A DNA stretch of 64,000 bases from Streptomyces sp. TRM68367 (GCF_014495685.1 NZ_JACTVI010000005.1:1-64000); one strand, 5' to 3'; numbered from the stretch's first letter, positions 8,220-17,380 are shown. A program made the numbers and translations. Notes: a model not told the origin generated them from the sequence alone.

Positions 8220-9719
8220 TTATGCCACGCCGTCCTGGCGGTCGAGCACTCCGGCCAGCGCCGCCTCGAACCCGGAGGCCCGGGTCGCGTCGGCCGTCGG
8301 GTCCTGCTGACGCACGTCGATGACATGCCCGGTGAGCTCGGAAAGCAGCACGTCGAGCGAGGTCCGGGCCACGGCCTCGGAGGACAGCAGCGTGCCCGCG
8401 GGCTCCTGGCCGAAAGCCTTGGTCCGCATCGGCGTGGCGGTGCGCTCGGGGTTGATGCAGTTCACCCGAATGCCGTCGCCGGCCCACTCGTCGGACAGGG
8501 CCTGGGTGAGGTTCACCATGGCGGCCTTGGTCGACGAGTACAGGCTGTACTCGGCGCGGCCCCGGGTGTAGCTGCTGGAGGTGTACAGCAGCAGCTGGCC
8601 CTTGGTCTCGGACAGGTACTTGTACGAGGAGCGGGCGATCTGCACCGGCGCCAGGTAGTTCACCTTCAGCGCCTCCTCGATGGTGGCGTTGTCGGTCTCG
8701 GCCAGCTTGCCGATGCGCAGCACGCCCGCGGTGTTCACGACGTAGTCGATGCGCCCGGTCTCGGCGTACGCCTTGGACAGCGCGTCGTCGACCTCCTCCG
8801 GGTTCTCCACGTGCGTGCCGGTGGTGGAGCGGCCCAGCGCGTACACCTTGGCGCCGTAGGACTCGGCGAGTTCGCCGATGTCCTTGCCGATGCCGTACGA
8901 ACCGCCGAAGACGACAACGGTCTTGCCGGTCAGCAGCTGGCGGTAGGCCTCCTCGCCGTTCTGCTCGGGCGCCGCGGTGGAGGCGAGCTGGAACAGCTTG
9001 TCGGCGATGAACACGTCGACGGGCTGGGTGACCTTCATGTTGTACTCGTCGCCCGCGACGACGTGGATCGGCACGTCCGGCAGGTACTTGAGTACGACCG
9101 AGCAGTCGTCCGTGGCTTGGAAGTTGGGGTCGTTTGCGGCGACCTCGTAGGCTCGCTCGACCGTGGACAGCTTGAAGGCCTGCGGGGTCTGGCCGCGGCG
9201 CAGCCGGGAGCGGTCCGGGATCTCCGTGATGAACTCGCCGTCCTCGCCGTGCGTGCGCGTGACGATGATGGTGTCCGCGGACGGGATCGCCACGTCGACG
9301 GCCTGGTAGCGGTCCAGCGCGGCCACGCAGTCGTCGATGACGCGCTGCGACAGCAGGGGGCGCACGGCGTCGTGGAAGAGGACGTTGAGGTCCTCGCCCT
9401 CGGCCAGGCCCTCGCCCAGCGCGGAGATCGCGCGCTCGGTGGTCTCGTTCCGCGTCGAGCCGCCCTCAATGATCTTCGAGACCTTCCGGAACCCGGCCTT
9501 GGCGACGATCTTCTCGACGTCGGGCACATAGCCCGGCGCCATCAGCACGATGACGTCGTCGATCGAGTCGGCGTTCTCGAAGGTGGTCAGGGTGTGCTCG
9601 ATGACTGCCTTGCCGGCGATCTTCAGCAGCTGCTTGGGGATCGACAGACCCACCCGCTGGCCGGTACCACCGGCCAGGATCACTGCGGTGGTACGGGGCT
9701 TGGCTATGCGCTGGGACAC
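8220..9719 (-). CDS. Bifunctional cytidylyltransferase / short-chain dehydrogenase (CDP-ribitol synthase type)
   Basis: The domain pair matches enzymes that reduce ribulose 5-phosphate to ribitol 5-phosphate and couple it to CTP, giving CDP-ribitol; Haemophilus Bcs1 is the known precedent. Residues about 8-240 are IspD/TarI-like: VILAGGTGQRVGLSIPKQLL (nucleotide loop), LFHDAVRPLL, and RSRLRRGQTPQAFKL. Residues about 255-490 are a Rossmann SDR: VVFGGSYGIGKDIGE (cofactor loop), VNTAGVL, a catalytic Ser stretch LYTSSSYTRG, and YSSTK (catalytic Tyr and Lys). GTG 9719 is preceded by AAGGTAGGT. It is first in a minus-strand run ahead of a TagF-like polymerase, its logical user. The product is inferred from domain fusion; the polymer built is not shown by sequence. 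Confidence 0.88.
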   Translation of the reverse strand: MSQRIAKPRTTAVILAGGTGQRVGLSIPKQLLKIAGKAVIEHTLTTFENADSIDDVIVLMAPGYVPDVEKIVAKAGFRKVSKIIEGGSTRNETTERAISALGEGLAEGEDLNVLFHDAVRPLLSQRVIDDCVAALDRYQAVDVAIPSADTIIVTRTHGEDGEFITEIPDRSRLRRGQTPQAFKLSTVERAYEVAANDPNFQATDDCSVVLKYLPDVPIHVVAGDEYNMKVTQPVDVFIADKLFQLASTAAPEQNGEEAYRQLLTGKTVVVFGGSYGIGKDIGELAESYGAKVYALGRSTTGTHVENPEEVDDALSKAYAETGRIDYVVNTAGVLRIGKLAETDNATIEEALKVNYLAPVQIARSSYKYLSETKGQLLLYTSSSYTRGRAEYSLYSSTKAAMVNLTQALSDEWAGDGIRVNCINPERTATPMRTKAFGQEPAGTLLSSEAVARTSLDVLLSELTGHVIDVRQQDPTADATRASGFEAALAGVLDRQDGVA

Positions 9720-9945
9720 AAGTGACCTACCTTGGGGCGACAGGGAACCCGGAAATGATCCCACTTGTGGTTACCGCAGTGCAAGGTGAGCGACCTCTGC
9801 CACATATGTGCGCGCAACCTGTCATTCACCTTGTACTCCTGGTCATGAACGAGTCCTACGAGCCCCGTGCGTCGAACCCGCCGTGAAATTGCTGTGAGTA
9901 ACTCCACAGCGCGCTCACCATAGCGGTGCGTGACATGACGGCGGC

Positions 9946-10392
9946 TCAACGACACCGCGCCGGGGCCGGGGACCGGGGCGCGAGGGAGAGCAGCTCCAGG
10001 TTGCCGACGACCCGCACACCCGACTCGCGGATCCGCCCGGCCGGCCAGGCCGCCACTTTGAGTATGGAGATCTTCACGTCCAGGGCGAGGGACTGCACGC
10101 ATTCTTCATATGCATCACGGCGCCGTCGCGGGCGAGCCCGGAATACAGCTCGGCGGGCGGTTCATTGGCTCGGAATTCTGTTAAGGTTCCGCAGCATTTC
10201 GGTCTCGGCGAGGGGTTGGGGGAACGATTTGCCGCGTCCGGAAAGGTGCAGGAGTTTCTCCGGGAGCCCCAGCAACGTCTCGAAGACGCGCAGCAGCCTG
10301 GTGCCCTTCCCCCGGCTTATCCCGCCGTTGTGTTGCTGCACGGTCTGAACGGCTGCGTGGCCGATGCCTGGCCCTACGCCCGCGACGGGCAC
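9946..10392 (-). pseudogene. Decayed gene, possibly sulfotransferase-like, broken by frameshifts
   Basis: Three minus-strand pieces in different frames look coding and follow one another. The first (from about 10392) contains GTRLLRVFETLLGLPEKLL and ETEMLRNLN. The second, after a frame change, contains NEPPAELYSGLARDGAV. The third contains YEECVQSLALDVKI and IRESGVRVVGNLELLSLAP, ending at a stop at 9946. The last piece resembles the ending (IRESGVxVVGDLExLxP) of streptomycete proteins annotated as sulfotransferase-like; I recall this family from memory, so the assignment is weak. No intact frame spans the region. It lies between the wall-polymer genes and the amidase fragment and may be the remains of a further wall-polymer gene. 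Confidence 0.4.
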
Positions 10393-10416
10393 TACCTCGG
10401 CGGCCCGGCCGTCCCC

Positions 10417-10925
10417 TCACCCCCGGCCGCTGCATCGCCCGTACTGCTCCCTGCCGCAACGGCCGCCCCGGGGCCATGGGTCGGCTCCCGGGGCGGTGGT
10501 GCGCTGGAGTAGTTGTGCGGGGGTCAGTGTGCGGCGTAGTGGGAGGCGCCGGCGGTGGTAGCGGATCTCGGGGAGGGCGTCGTACAGCTTCTGGCCGGGG
10601 CAGAGGGTGGCGTAGCCGTCGCGGTGGCCGGAGATGGTGTTGAGGGTGGCCTTCTCGCCGGTCTGGTACACGCCGGTGTCGCCGGCCGCGGTGAGGGTCA
10701 CTTTCGCCTGCGGGTCGACGCCGTCCAGGCCGAGCTTCCAGGCGGCGAGGTCGGCGATGGCCTGCTTGGCCGCGGTGGTGGGGGTGCCGCCGTTCTCGTA
10801 GTCGCCGAGCAGGGAGATGCCGGCGGAGATGCCGTTGAAGCCGTAGGTGTGGGCGCCGCGCACGCGCTGGTCGGTGCCGCCGGCGCGGCCCTCGAAGACG
10901 GTGCCGCACTTGTCGACGAAGATGC
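10417..10925 (-). pseudogene. C-terminal half of a PGRP-type N-acetylmuramoyl-L-alanine amidase
   Basis: The minus-strand translation from about 10925 begins in mid-domain at IFVDKCGTVFEGRAGG, then reads GAHTYGFNGISAGISLLGDY, an A-W-K-L-G-L-D-G stretch, and the zinc-site region SGHRDGYATLCPGQKLYDAL. These are hallmarks of the second half of a PGRP/amidase-2 domain, including the late His and Cys ligands. The first half of the domain, any signal peptide and the start codon are missing: the homology stops where the oppositely oriented RHS sequence begins. An intact enzyme would cleave the amide bond between MurNAc and L-Ala of peptidoglycan. The fragment has no start or promoter of its own and should be inactive. 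Confidence 0.85.
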
Positions 10926-12432
10926 GACGTCCTTCACCTACGACGCCAATGGGCAGCCCGACACGGTCACGCACCCGGACCAGTACACGAAGTACGAATA
11001 CGACCTGCGCGAGCTGGTCAAGACGGTCAAGGTGGGCGACTCCGCGTCGGATGCCACTCCGAACGTCACGGCCTTCACCTACACCGACCGCGGCCAGAAG
11101 CTCATGGAGACCAAGGCCGACAACAACACGGTCGACTACACCTACTACCTCAACGGAGCGATCAAGTCCCAGACCGAGAAGAAGAGCAACGGCACGCTGG
11201 TCGCCTCGCACACGTACAGCTACGACGCGAACGGCAACCGGTCGCAGGACGTGGCGAAGAAGATGAACGCCGACAGCACCGGCGCGTACCTCGACTCGAC
11301 CACCGACCACACCTATGACCCGGTCGACCGCATCAAGCAGGTGACCAAGACCGGCAACGGTGCGGGGACGGAGTCGTACGTCCACGACAACAACGCCAAC
11401 GTCATCAGCCAGAACGTCCGGGGCGAGTCGTACGGCAACGACGACGATTCCGAGTACACGGGAATCGACAAGCCGGTGGCGACCGACCCGACGCGGGAGC
11501 CGTACAACGCCTACCGGTTCAACGGCAAGCGCTGGGACGTGGACTCTCAGACGTACGACATGGGATTCCGCGACTACCGGCCTGACATCAACCGCTTCAC
11601 CACCCGGGATATGTACAACGGCGCGCTGTCGGACATGCGCCTGGGCGTGGACGCGGTGACCGGCAACCGGTACGCCTTCACCGGCGGCAACCCGGTCAGC
11701 CGGATCGAGATCGACGGCCATGAGTGCTGGGGCTCGAGCGGCTGTTACGAGGACAAGACCCCGACGCTTTCCGACTCGGACCGCGATTTCCTGTGCACGT
11801 ACGGGTACATGGGGTGCCCCAACAAGTCCAAGGGCATTCCGGAGGAGGACGTGCCGGCCGACGAGAGCCCGACCGAGTCGGTTCCGGCGGTCACCGGTTA
11901 CGGCGATCACGCGGACGCGGCGCAGAAGACCACTCGACAGGTCTGCAATCAGCCGATCGGAAGGGGAAAGAGCGTCTGCTCGACGGTGTCGCCGTACGCC
12001 TGGAAGAACAATTCGAGCAATGCTGACGTACACACCACTGGAGACTGCTACAACGCTTCGTTCTCGTTCCTCGTCGGTTTGGGTTTCGAATACTGCAGCA
12101 TGAGCTCGGATAACGGCGAGAGCGGTAGCACACTCTCCATCGGCCCACAGCTCGGCATCGGTGGGTCGGCGTCTAGGGGAGTCGTGGCGAGCAACGTCGA
12201 AAGCTACACAGAATTGTCAGGGTGGGGCGTCGATGCCGAATTCGCCGGAGGTGAAGTCGTTGGCGGCTACATTGACGGGTGAGTTCCTATCGACACCCCC
12301 GACGAAATCACACCCGAAGCGCCTGCCACCACGGGACCGCACGGTGGTGGCGCCTATACCGCCGAAGCGGGTGTTGGATTCGTCACTGGAATTGACGCGA
12401 GTGTGAACATCGACTACACCTTTGCGTGGTAG
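10926..12432 (+). pseudogene. 3' fragment of an RHS/YD-repeat gene with variable C-terminal (toxin-like) domain and in-frame TGA
   Basis: Plus-strand translation from the junction reads FTYDANGQPDTVTHPDQ, then further YD repeats (HTYSYDANGNRSQD, HTYDPVDRIKQV), then the conserved RHS core end: NAYRFNGKRWDVDSQTYDMG, FRDYRPDINRFTTRD and YAFTGGNPVSRIEIDGH. Everything 5' is lost. After the core a different C-terminal domain starts at about 11719: Cys-rich (CWGSSGCYED, CTYGYMGC), then Gly-rich alternating strands (LSIGPQLGIGGSAS). A TGA at 12280-12282 interrupts the frame, but it continues in register for 49 codons (AEAGVGFVTGIDASVNIDY) to TAG 12430-12432. RHS proteins deliver polymorphic C-terminal toxins. 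The toxin class here is not recognised. Confidence 0.8.
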
Positions 12433-12465
12433 TTTCCACAGGCTGCGCTCGCTGAAGTGTTAAGA

Positions 12466-12497
12466 GTTCCGGGGGGGGCTCAAGCGCCCCCCGGAAC
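12466..12497 (+). terminator. Hairpin between the RHS fragment and the 94-aa gene
   Basis: Exact 11-bp arms GTTCCGGGGGG (12466-12476) and CCCCCCGGAAC (12487-12497) with a 10-base loop. It lies 33 bp after the final TAG of the RHS frame and just before the ribosome binding site of the next gene. No long T-run follows. Confidence 0.7.
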
Positions 12498-12518
12498 GCA
12501 ATTCTTGAGGAGGAAGTT

Positions 12519-12803
12519 GTGGGTTTGGCAAATCAGACGGGGGATCCAGGATCGGCCCCCTTCTTTCTAGCGGCCGCCGGTGGTGCGTTTTTTTGGGGCG
12601 TAGCCTACGTGCTCGGGTTCAATCCGCGCGAATACGGCACCCGTATGATGCGGTTCTTCTACTCCGCTTCCCCTCATCAGGTGCCTGACCGGCACTCCTT
12701 GATATGGCGGACGCGCCTGTTCGCTGCGGTGTACTTCCTGGTGGGTGCGGCGGTAGAAACAATAGCCGTGCTGGGGTTCCTCGGTAAATTCCCGCCGAGC
12801 TGA
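12519..12803 (+). CDS. Small membrane protein, candidate immunity protein for the RHS C-terminal domain
   Basis: A 94-residue protein that I do not recognise. GTG 12519 follows a good GAGGAGGAA with a 3-nt gap, so the start is well supported. Two hydrophobic segments are visible, at about residues 14-34 (PFFLAAAGGAFFWGVAYVLG) and 66-88 (RLFAAVYFLVGAAVETIAVL), with a basic, aromatic loop between them (GTRMMRFFYSASPHQVPDRH). GC content is lower than in neighbouring core genes, as is true of the RHS C-terminal domain. Small genes placed directly after RHS toxin domains commonly encode their immunity proteins; a membrane immunity protein would suit a membrane-acting toxin. That role is inference from position only. 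Confidence 0.65.
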   Translation: MGLANQTGDPGSAPFFLAAAGGAFFWGVAYVLGFNPREYGTRMMRFFYSASPHQVPDRHSLIWRTRLFAAVYFLVGAAVETIAVLGFLGKFPPS

Positions 12804-13001
12804 CTGGCGGTCAGCTCGGCTTCGAGGAGACCAGGCCGCGGCCCGTCAGTTCGCCGGCTTGTCCTTCTTCAGCGTCACCCTTCTGGAACGGGGTGGTGCC
12901 GGCGAGGGCCGCCGCGGCCGTCCACGGGGCCGGGGCGGCCCACAGCCAGGACGCCGACGTCGGCAGGCGGTTCCGTTCCTCCAACCGTAGGCACTCCCTG
13001 A
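12804..13001. other. Intergenic, possibly containing a decayed minus-strand C-terminus
   Basis: No intact gene. On the minus strand a short coding-like stretch reads WLWAAPAPWTAAAALAGTTP, then after one frame change VTLKKDKPAN and a stop near 12847. This could be the end of a lost membrane protein, but it is too short to be sure. Confidence 0.2.
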
Positions 13002-13036
13002 GAACCCCCTGGGACAGAGTGAGTCCCAGGGGGTTC
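13002..13036 (-). terminator. Perfect 14-bp hairpin downstream of phoD
   Basis: Arms 13002-13015 and 13023-13036 are exactly complementary with a 7-base loop. It lies 50 bp past the phoD stop, separated from it by a short tandem repeat. Confidence 0.75.
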
Positions 13037-13084
13037 GGTGGGTTCAGGGGTAGGTGGGTTCAGGGGTGGGTGGGTTCAGGGGTG
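13037..13084. repeat. Three tandem copies of a 16-bp unit
   Basis: The unit GGTGGGTTCAGGGGTG occurs three times head to tail (13037-13052, 13053-13068, 13069-13084); the first copy ends in A instead of G. It fills the gap between the phoD stop codon and the hairpin. Confidence 0.9.
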
Positions 13085-13085
13085 G

Positions 13086-14648
13086 TCAGACGACCCGGAC
13101 GCCGGGGCGGCCCGCGTCCACCCGCAGCCTGGCCAGCGTGCTGGGCGTCGACTTCGGCTGCCGTACGGTGTCCACGATCCGCACCCGTGCGTCGATGCCG
13201 TCACGGCGGACGTCGAGCAGGTGGTAGCCACGGTGGGCGTCGAGTAGCTTCCAGTGCGGGTTGTCCGGCATCCGCGGGTCCCACTCCCTGCGGAAGGCGT
13301 CCTGGTCCTGGTCGCCGTTGCTGGAGATGGACGTACCGACGAACTCCGCGCCGACGACCGCGGATCCAGGGTCGGCGTAGTCCTCCTTCAGATCGCTGAT
13401 CATCGTCAGGTGGCGGTCGCCGGTGAGGACGACCGGGTTGCGGACGCCCTTGAACTCCTTCAGGAACTGGTTGCGTTCGACCTGGTAGCCGTCCCAGGCG
13501 TCGTAGAACCAGAGCTTGCCGGGGCCGACCTGGAGGTCCGTCTCGGCCATCATGATCTGAGAGGCGATCAGGTTCCAGCGCGCGGGCGAGTTCTGCAGCC
13601 CGCCCAGCAGCCACTGCTTCTGCTGCGCACCCAGCATGGTCAGCTTCGGGTCCTGGGCACCGTCCTGGGTGGTGGCCTGGTCGCTGCGGTACTGCCGGGT
13701 GTCGAGCACGTTGAGCCGGGCCAGCCGGCCGAACTCCAGGCGGCGGTACATCCGGATGTGCGGCCCGTTGGGTACGGCGGCCGCCCGCACCGGCATGTGC
13801 TCGTAGTACGCCTGGTAGGCCGCGGTGAGCCGGGCCACGAACGCGTCGTGCGACTGCTTGTCCGGGTCCTGGGGGATCTCGCCGGCGAAGTCGTTGTCCA
13901 CCTCGTGGTCGTCGAAGGTGACGACGAAGGGGGCGTTCGCGTGCATCGCGGCGAGGTCGGGGTCGGTGCGGTACTGGGCGTACCGGTTGCGGTACTGGGT
14001 GAGGCTGAACGGCTCACCGGCCCCCTCGTGCCGCCGCACGCCGGTGGACGACGGCGTGGACTCGTAGATGTAGTCCCCGACGAAGAGAACGATGTCAGGA
14101 TCCTGCTCCAGCATGTCGGCGTACGGCGTGAAGTAGCCGTGCTGCCAGTTCTGGCAGGAGGCCAGCGCGACGCGCAGGCTGCCGCCGGAGCTGGAGGGGG
14201 CGGGCGCGGTACGGGTGCGCCCGGCCTCCGACAGCTGACCCCCCGCCCGGAACCGGTACCAATAGCTGCGCCCCGGCCGGAGCCCCCTGACATCCACGTG
14301 AACGCTGTGCCCGTACTCGGGCCGGGCCTGCGCGGTGCCCCGTCGTACGACGCTTCTGAACCGCTCGTCCGACGCGACCTGCCACTCCACCGACACGGGG
14401 CGGTCGGGCATGCCGCCGCCGTTCAGCGGGTCGGGGGCGAGTCGCGTCCACAGCACGACGCCGTCGGGCAACGGGTCGCCGGAGGCGATGCCGAGGCTGA
14501 ACACGCCGTCGGGCAGCGGGGTTTCGGCGGCACGGGCGGCGGCGGGCAGCCACAGCTGGGCGGAGGCCGCGGCTCCGAGCACCGCGGCGCCAGCGGTCAG
14601 AACCCGGCGTCGGTCGGTCGATCCTGCTCCGGTCATCGCTCCGGTCAT
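13086..14648 (-). CDS. phoD: PhoD-family alkaline phosphatase/phosphodiesterase, Tat-exported
   Basis: A secreted metal-dependent phosphatase releasing phosphate from phosphodiesters and monoesters outside the cell. Start ATG 14648 has AGGGGAG upstream; a second ATG lies four codons in. The signal peptide carries a twin-arginine motif (DRRRVLTAG) followed by an Ala-rich hydrophobic stretch ending around ARAAE. The mature part has the PhoD N-terminal domain (FSLGIASGDPLPDGVVLWTR, WYRFRAGG) and the catalytic domain: LASCQNWQHGYFTPYADM, VLFVGDYIYES, VTFDDHEVDND, LNVLDTRQYRSDQ, and VVLTGDRHLTMISDL. The metal ligands Cys, Asp and His are in place. 520 aa is a normal length. No convincing PHO-box direct repeats were seen upstream, so Pho control cannot be claimed from sequence. 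Confidence 0.93.
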   Translation of the reverse strand: MTGAMTGAGSTDRRRVLTAGAAVLGAAASAQLWLPAAARAAETPLPDGVFSLGIASGDPLPDGVVLWTRLAPDPLNGGGMPDRPVSVEWQVASDERFRSVVRRGTAQARPEYGHSVHVDVRGLRPGRSYWYRFRAGGQLSEAGRTRTAPAPSSSGGSLRVALASCQNWQHGYFTPYADMLEQDPDIVLFVGDYIYESTPSSTGVRRHEGAGEPFSLTQYRNRYAQYRTDPDLAAMHANAPFVVTFDDHEVDNDFAGEIPQDPDKQSHDAFVARLTAAYQAYYEHMPVRAAAVPNGPHIRMYRRLEFGRLARLNVLDTRQYRSDQATTQDGAQDPKLTMLGAQQKQWLLGGLQNSPARWNLIASQIMMAETDLQVGPGKLWFYDAWDGYQVERNQFLKEFKGVRNPVVLTGDRHLTMISDLKEDYADPGSAVVGAEFVGTSISSNGDQDQDAFRREWDPRMPDNPHWKLLDAHRGYHLLDVRRDGIDARVRIVDTVRQPKSTPSTLARLRVDAGRPGVRVV

Positions 14649-15130
14649 GGGCGAACTCCCCTGCCTCGCGGGCCTCGTGGACACTGCGAAGCTCGCCGCC
14701 CGGGCAGTCCGCGCACTGAACGACGAGCTTCGCGTGCATGACAAATAGGAAGACAACAGAAAACCCGTTGCGGCTCGGAAACAACACGACGAACGGGATG
14801 TGGCCACAACGGGTCTAACGAGGCGTCAGGCGATGAGAACCGGTGAGGGCCTCACAGGAGTGAAGAGATGTGAGGACGATGGCTCGGGAGGCGTTTGGGG
14901 GATCCGTCAGAGTCCGGGTCGGGGCTCCCGGAGCCGGTTCAGGGGTTCGTCAGGGGGCCGGCGCACAAGGGGCTGGGTTCCAAGAATTGGCTGAAAAACA
15001 TTCAGTGCCCGCGCGGCACAGGACACACCGCGCTCCCGCCCCGTCCGTCCCCAGCGGACGAGTCACACCATCCCCAGCCCCCACCCAAGGCGGGGGCGCA
15101 GCCTCAGCAGCGGGCCGGCACTTCTCGGTG
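14649..15130. other. Upstream region of phoD; no gene seen
   Basis: About 480 bases between phoD and the repeat next to obg. Short open frames here have no coding character. The stretch 14735-14800 is relatively AT-rich and is the likely phoD promoter area. Confidence 0.4.
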
Positions 15131-15206
15131 CCGGCCGGAAAAATTCAGCCCGCCCGGCGTTTGCGGACGAGGCCGTTCAGGCCGAAGCGGGGGTCCGGGG
15201 GCGGCA
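15131..15206. repeat. Dispersed streptomycete extragenic repeat
   Basis: Contains AATTCAGCCCGCCCGGCG, TTTGCGGACGAGGCCGTTCA and GGGGGTCCGGGGGCGG in that order. I recognise these as variants of a very common element found after genes across Streptomyces genomes. It abuts the obg stop codon at 15213. Confidence 0.55.
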
Positions 15207-15212
15207 GCTTCA

Positions 15213-16649
15213 TCAGAACGGTTCGAAGTCGTCGTACTCCCGCTCCGCGTCGTCCCGCTCAGCATCCCGCTCCCGCCTCCGCTGCGCAGCCGGCCGCAAC
15301 TCGTCCAGCCGGTGATCCTCCCCACGCCGCCCCAGCATCTCCGCCCCGGCCATCACAGACGGCTCCCAGTCGAAGACCACCGCGTTCTCCTCGGGCCCGA
15401 TGGCCACGCCATCCCCGGCCCGGGCCCCGGCCTTCATCAGCTCCTCCTCCACCCCGAGCCGATTCAGCCGATCCGCGAGATACCCGACCGCCTCGTCGTT
15501 GTTGAAGTCGGTCTGCCGCACCCACCGCTCGGGCTTCTCCCCCCGCACCCGGTACAGCCCGTCGGCCTCCCGCACGACAGAGAACCCGGCATCGTCGACC
15601 GCCTTCGGCCGGATGACGATCCGCGTCGCCTCCTCCTTCGGCCGGGCCGCCCGCGCCTTGGCCACCAGCTCCGCCAGCGCGTACGACAGCTCCTTCAGCC
15701 CGATGTGCGCCACCGCGGACACCTCGAACACGCGGTACCCCCGCGCCTCCAGATCCGGCCGCACCATCTCGGCGAGGTCCTTGCCGTCCGGCACGTCGGT
15801 CTTGTTCAGCACGACGATCCGCGGCCGGTTGTCCAGCCCGCCGTACTCCCGCAGCTCCGCCTCGATGACATCGAGGTCGGACACCGGGTCCCGGTCGGAC
15901 TCCAGCGCGGCGGTGTCCAGCACGTGCACGAGCACACTGCACCGCTCCACATGCCGCAGGAACTCAAGCCCCAGCCCCTTGCCCTGGCTGGCCCCGGGAA
16001 TCAGCCCCGGCACGTCCGCGATCGTGTACACGGTCGACCCGGCCGTCACCACACCCAGGTTCGGCACCAGCGTCGTGAAGGGATAGTCGGCGATCTTCGG
16101 CTTCGCCGCGCTCAGCACCGAGATCAGCGAGGACTTCCCCGCACTCGGATACCCCACCAGCGCCACGTCGGCGACCGTCTTCAGCTCCAGGACGATGTCC
16201 CGCAGATCCCCCGGCTCACCCAGCAGCGCGAACCCCGGCGCCTTGCGCCGCGCGGAGGCCAGCGCCGCGTTGCCGAGCCCGCCCCGGCCGCCCTGCGCGG
16301 CGACGTACGACGTGCCGTGCCCGACCAGGTCGGCGAGCACGTGGCCCGCCTTGTCCAGCACCACCGTGCCGTCCGGCACCGGCAGCACCAGGTCCTGCCC
16401 GTCCTTGCCGGAGCGGTTGCCGCCCTCGCCGGGCTTGCCGTTGGTGGCCTTGCGGTGCGGGGAGTGGTGGTAGTCGAGAAGCGTTGTGACGGACTGGTCG
16501 ACGGTGAGGATCACATCCCCGCCGCGCCCGCCGTTGCCGCCGTCCGGCCCGCCCAGCGGCTTGAACTTCTCACGATGCACGGAGGCACAGCCGTGGCCTC
16601 CGTTACCCGCGGCGACATGCAGCTCGACGCGGTCCACGAAGGTGGTCAT
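15213..16649 (-). CDS. obg: GTPase Obg/CgtA
   Basis: Essential GTPase linked to 50S ribosome maturation and, in Streptomyces, to the onset of differentiation. ATG 16649 (478 aa) has GGAGG upstream and gives the classic start [20 protein letters not shown]. The Gly-rich Obg fold spans residues 1-158 ([15 protein letters not shown] type repeats). The G domain follows: G1 [11 protein letters not shown]3 [12 protein letters not shown]4 [11 protein letters not shown]5 SAVAHIG. The C-terminal OCT domain and an acidic/Arg-rich tail ([13 protein letters not shown]) complete it. It lies downstream of rpmA with a 141 bp gap, the conserved rplU-rpmA-obg order. Confidence 0.97.
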   Translation of the reverse strand: MTTFVDRVELHVAAGNGGHGCASVHREKFKPLGGPDGGNGGRGGDVILTVDQSVTTLLDYHHSPHRKATNGKPGEGGNRSGKDGQDLVLPVPDGTVVLDKAGHVLADLVGHGTSYVAAQGGRGGLGNAALASARRKAPGFALLGEPGDLRDIVLELKTVADVALVGYPSAGKSSLISVLSAAKPKIADYPFTTLVPNLGVVTAGSTVYTIADVPGLIPGASQGKGLGLEFLRHVERCSVLVHVLDTAALESDRDPVSDLDVIEAELREYGGLDNRPRIVVLNKTDVPDGKDLAEMVRPDLEARGYRVFEVSAVAHIGLKELSYALAELVAKARAARPKEEATRIVIRPKAVDDAGFSVVREADGLYRVRGEKPERWVRQTDFNNDEAVGYLADRLNRLGVEEELMKAGARAGDGVAIGPEENAVVFDWEPSVMAGAEMLGRRGEDHRLDELRPAAQRRRERDAERDDAEREYDDFEPF

Positions 16650-16790
16650 GGGCAGTGCCTCCAGAGACGTACGAGATAGTTCTTGAGATGGGTCTGAGAT
16701 GGGTCTTGTAGATGACAAGCGAAAGGCGGACCCGCCTTCCCACCAGGAAAGTGAGGTCCGCCTCGCGAAGTGTTCGGTCCAGGCCTGAGC

Positions 16791-17045
16791 TCAGGCGACC
16801 GGAACGATGTTCACGACCTTGCGGCCACGGCTGGTGCCGAACTGCACCGAACCGGCCTGCAGCGCGAACAGCGTGTCGTCGCCGCCACGGCCGACGCCGG
16901 CGCCCGGGTGGAAGTGGGTGCCACGCTGACGGACCAGGATCTCACCCGCGTTGACGACCTGACCGCCGAAGCGCTTCACGCCGAGCCGCTGGGCGTTCGA
17001 GTCGCGACCGTTCCGGGTGGACGATGCGCCCTTCTTGTGTGCCAT
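16791..17045 (-). CDS. rpmA: 50S ribosomal protein L27
   Basis: Structural protein near the peptidyl-transferase centre. The 84-aa product starts [20 protein letters not shown], runs through [20 protein letters not shown] and [17 protein letters not shown], and ends VVNIVPVA, all typical of L27. There is no N-terminal extension like that cleaved by Prp in Firmicutes. It begins 14 bp after rplU ends and is presumably co-transcribed with it. Confidence 0.98.
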   Translation of the reverse strand: MAHKKGASSTRNGRDSNAQRLGVKRFGGQVVNAGEILVRQRGTHFHPGAGVGRGGDDTLFALQAGSVQFGTSRGRKVVNIVPVA

Positions 17046-17059
17046 TTCTCCTCAGTCCC

Positions 17060-17380
17060 TTACTTCGCAGCCGCGGGGATCTCAGTGACCTTGATCGCCG
17101 TGTACTGCTGGCGGTGGCCCTGGCGACGGCGGTAACCGGTCTTGTTCTTGTAGCGCAGAATGTCGATCTTCTGGCCCTTGTGGTGGTCCACGACCTCGGC
17201 CTGGACCTTGATGCCGGCCAGCACCCACGGGTCGCTGGTCACAGCGTCGCCGTCGACAACGAGCAGGGTCGAGAGCTCGACCGTGTCGCCAACCTTGGCG
17301 GTGGAAATCTTGTCAACCTCAACGATGTCGCCGACAGCAACCTTGTGCTGGCGACCACCGCTGCGCACGATGGCGTACAC
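17060..17380 (-). CDS. rplU: 50S ribosomal protein L21
   Basis: 23S rRNA-binding protein of the large subunit. The start is the GTG at 17380, giving [19 protein letters not shown] and 106 residues, the normal size; the frame is open upstream but that portion is not L21-like. Conserved parts include [38 protein letters not shown] and [13 protein letters not shown]. First gene of the rplU-rpmA pair; the promoter should lie within 17381-17560. Confidence 0.97.
   Translation of the reverse strand: MYAIVRSGGRQHKVAVGDIVEVDKISTAKVGDTVELSTLLVVDGDAVTSDPWVLAGIKVQAEVVDHHKGQKIDILRYKNKTGYRRRQGHRQQYTAIKVTEIPAAAK

Noticed and set aside
10555..10925. N-terminal part of a continuous plus-strand frame leading into the RHS fragment
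   Set aside because: This part is the complement of the amidase fragment; only the sequence after 10926 is RHS-like. It may still provide an accidental start.
14649..14900. Possible PHO boxes before phoD
   Set aside because: CTCACC-like hexamers occur but not with the 11-nt spacing of PHO-box repeats.
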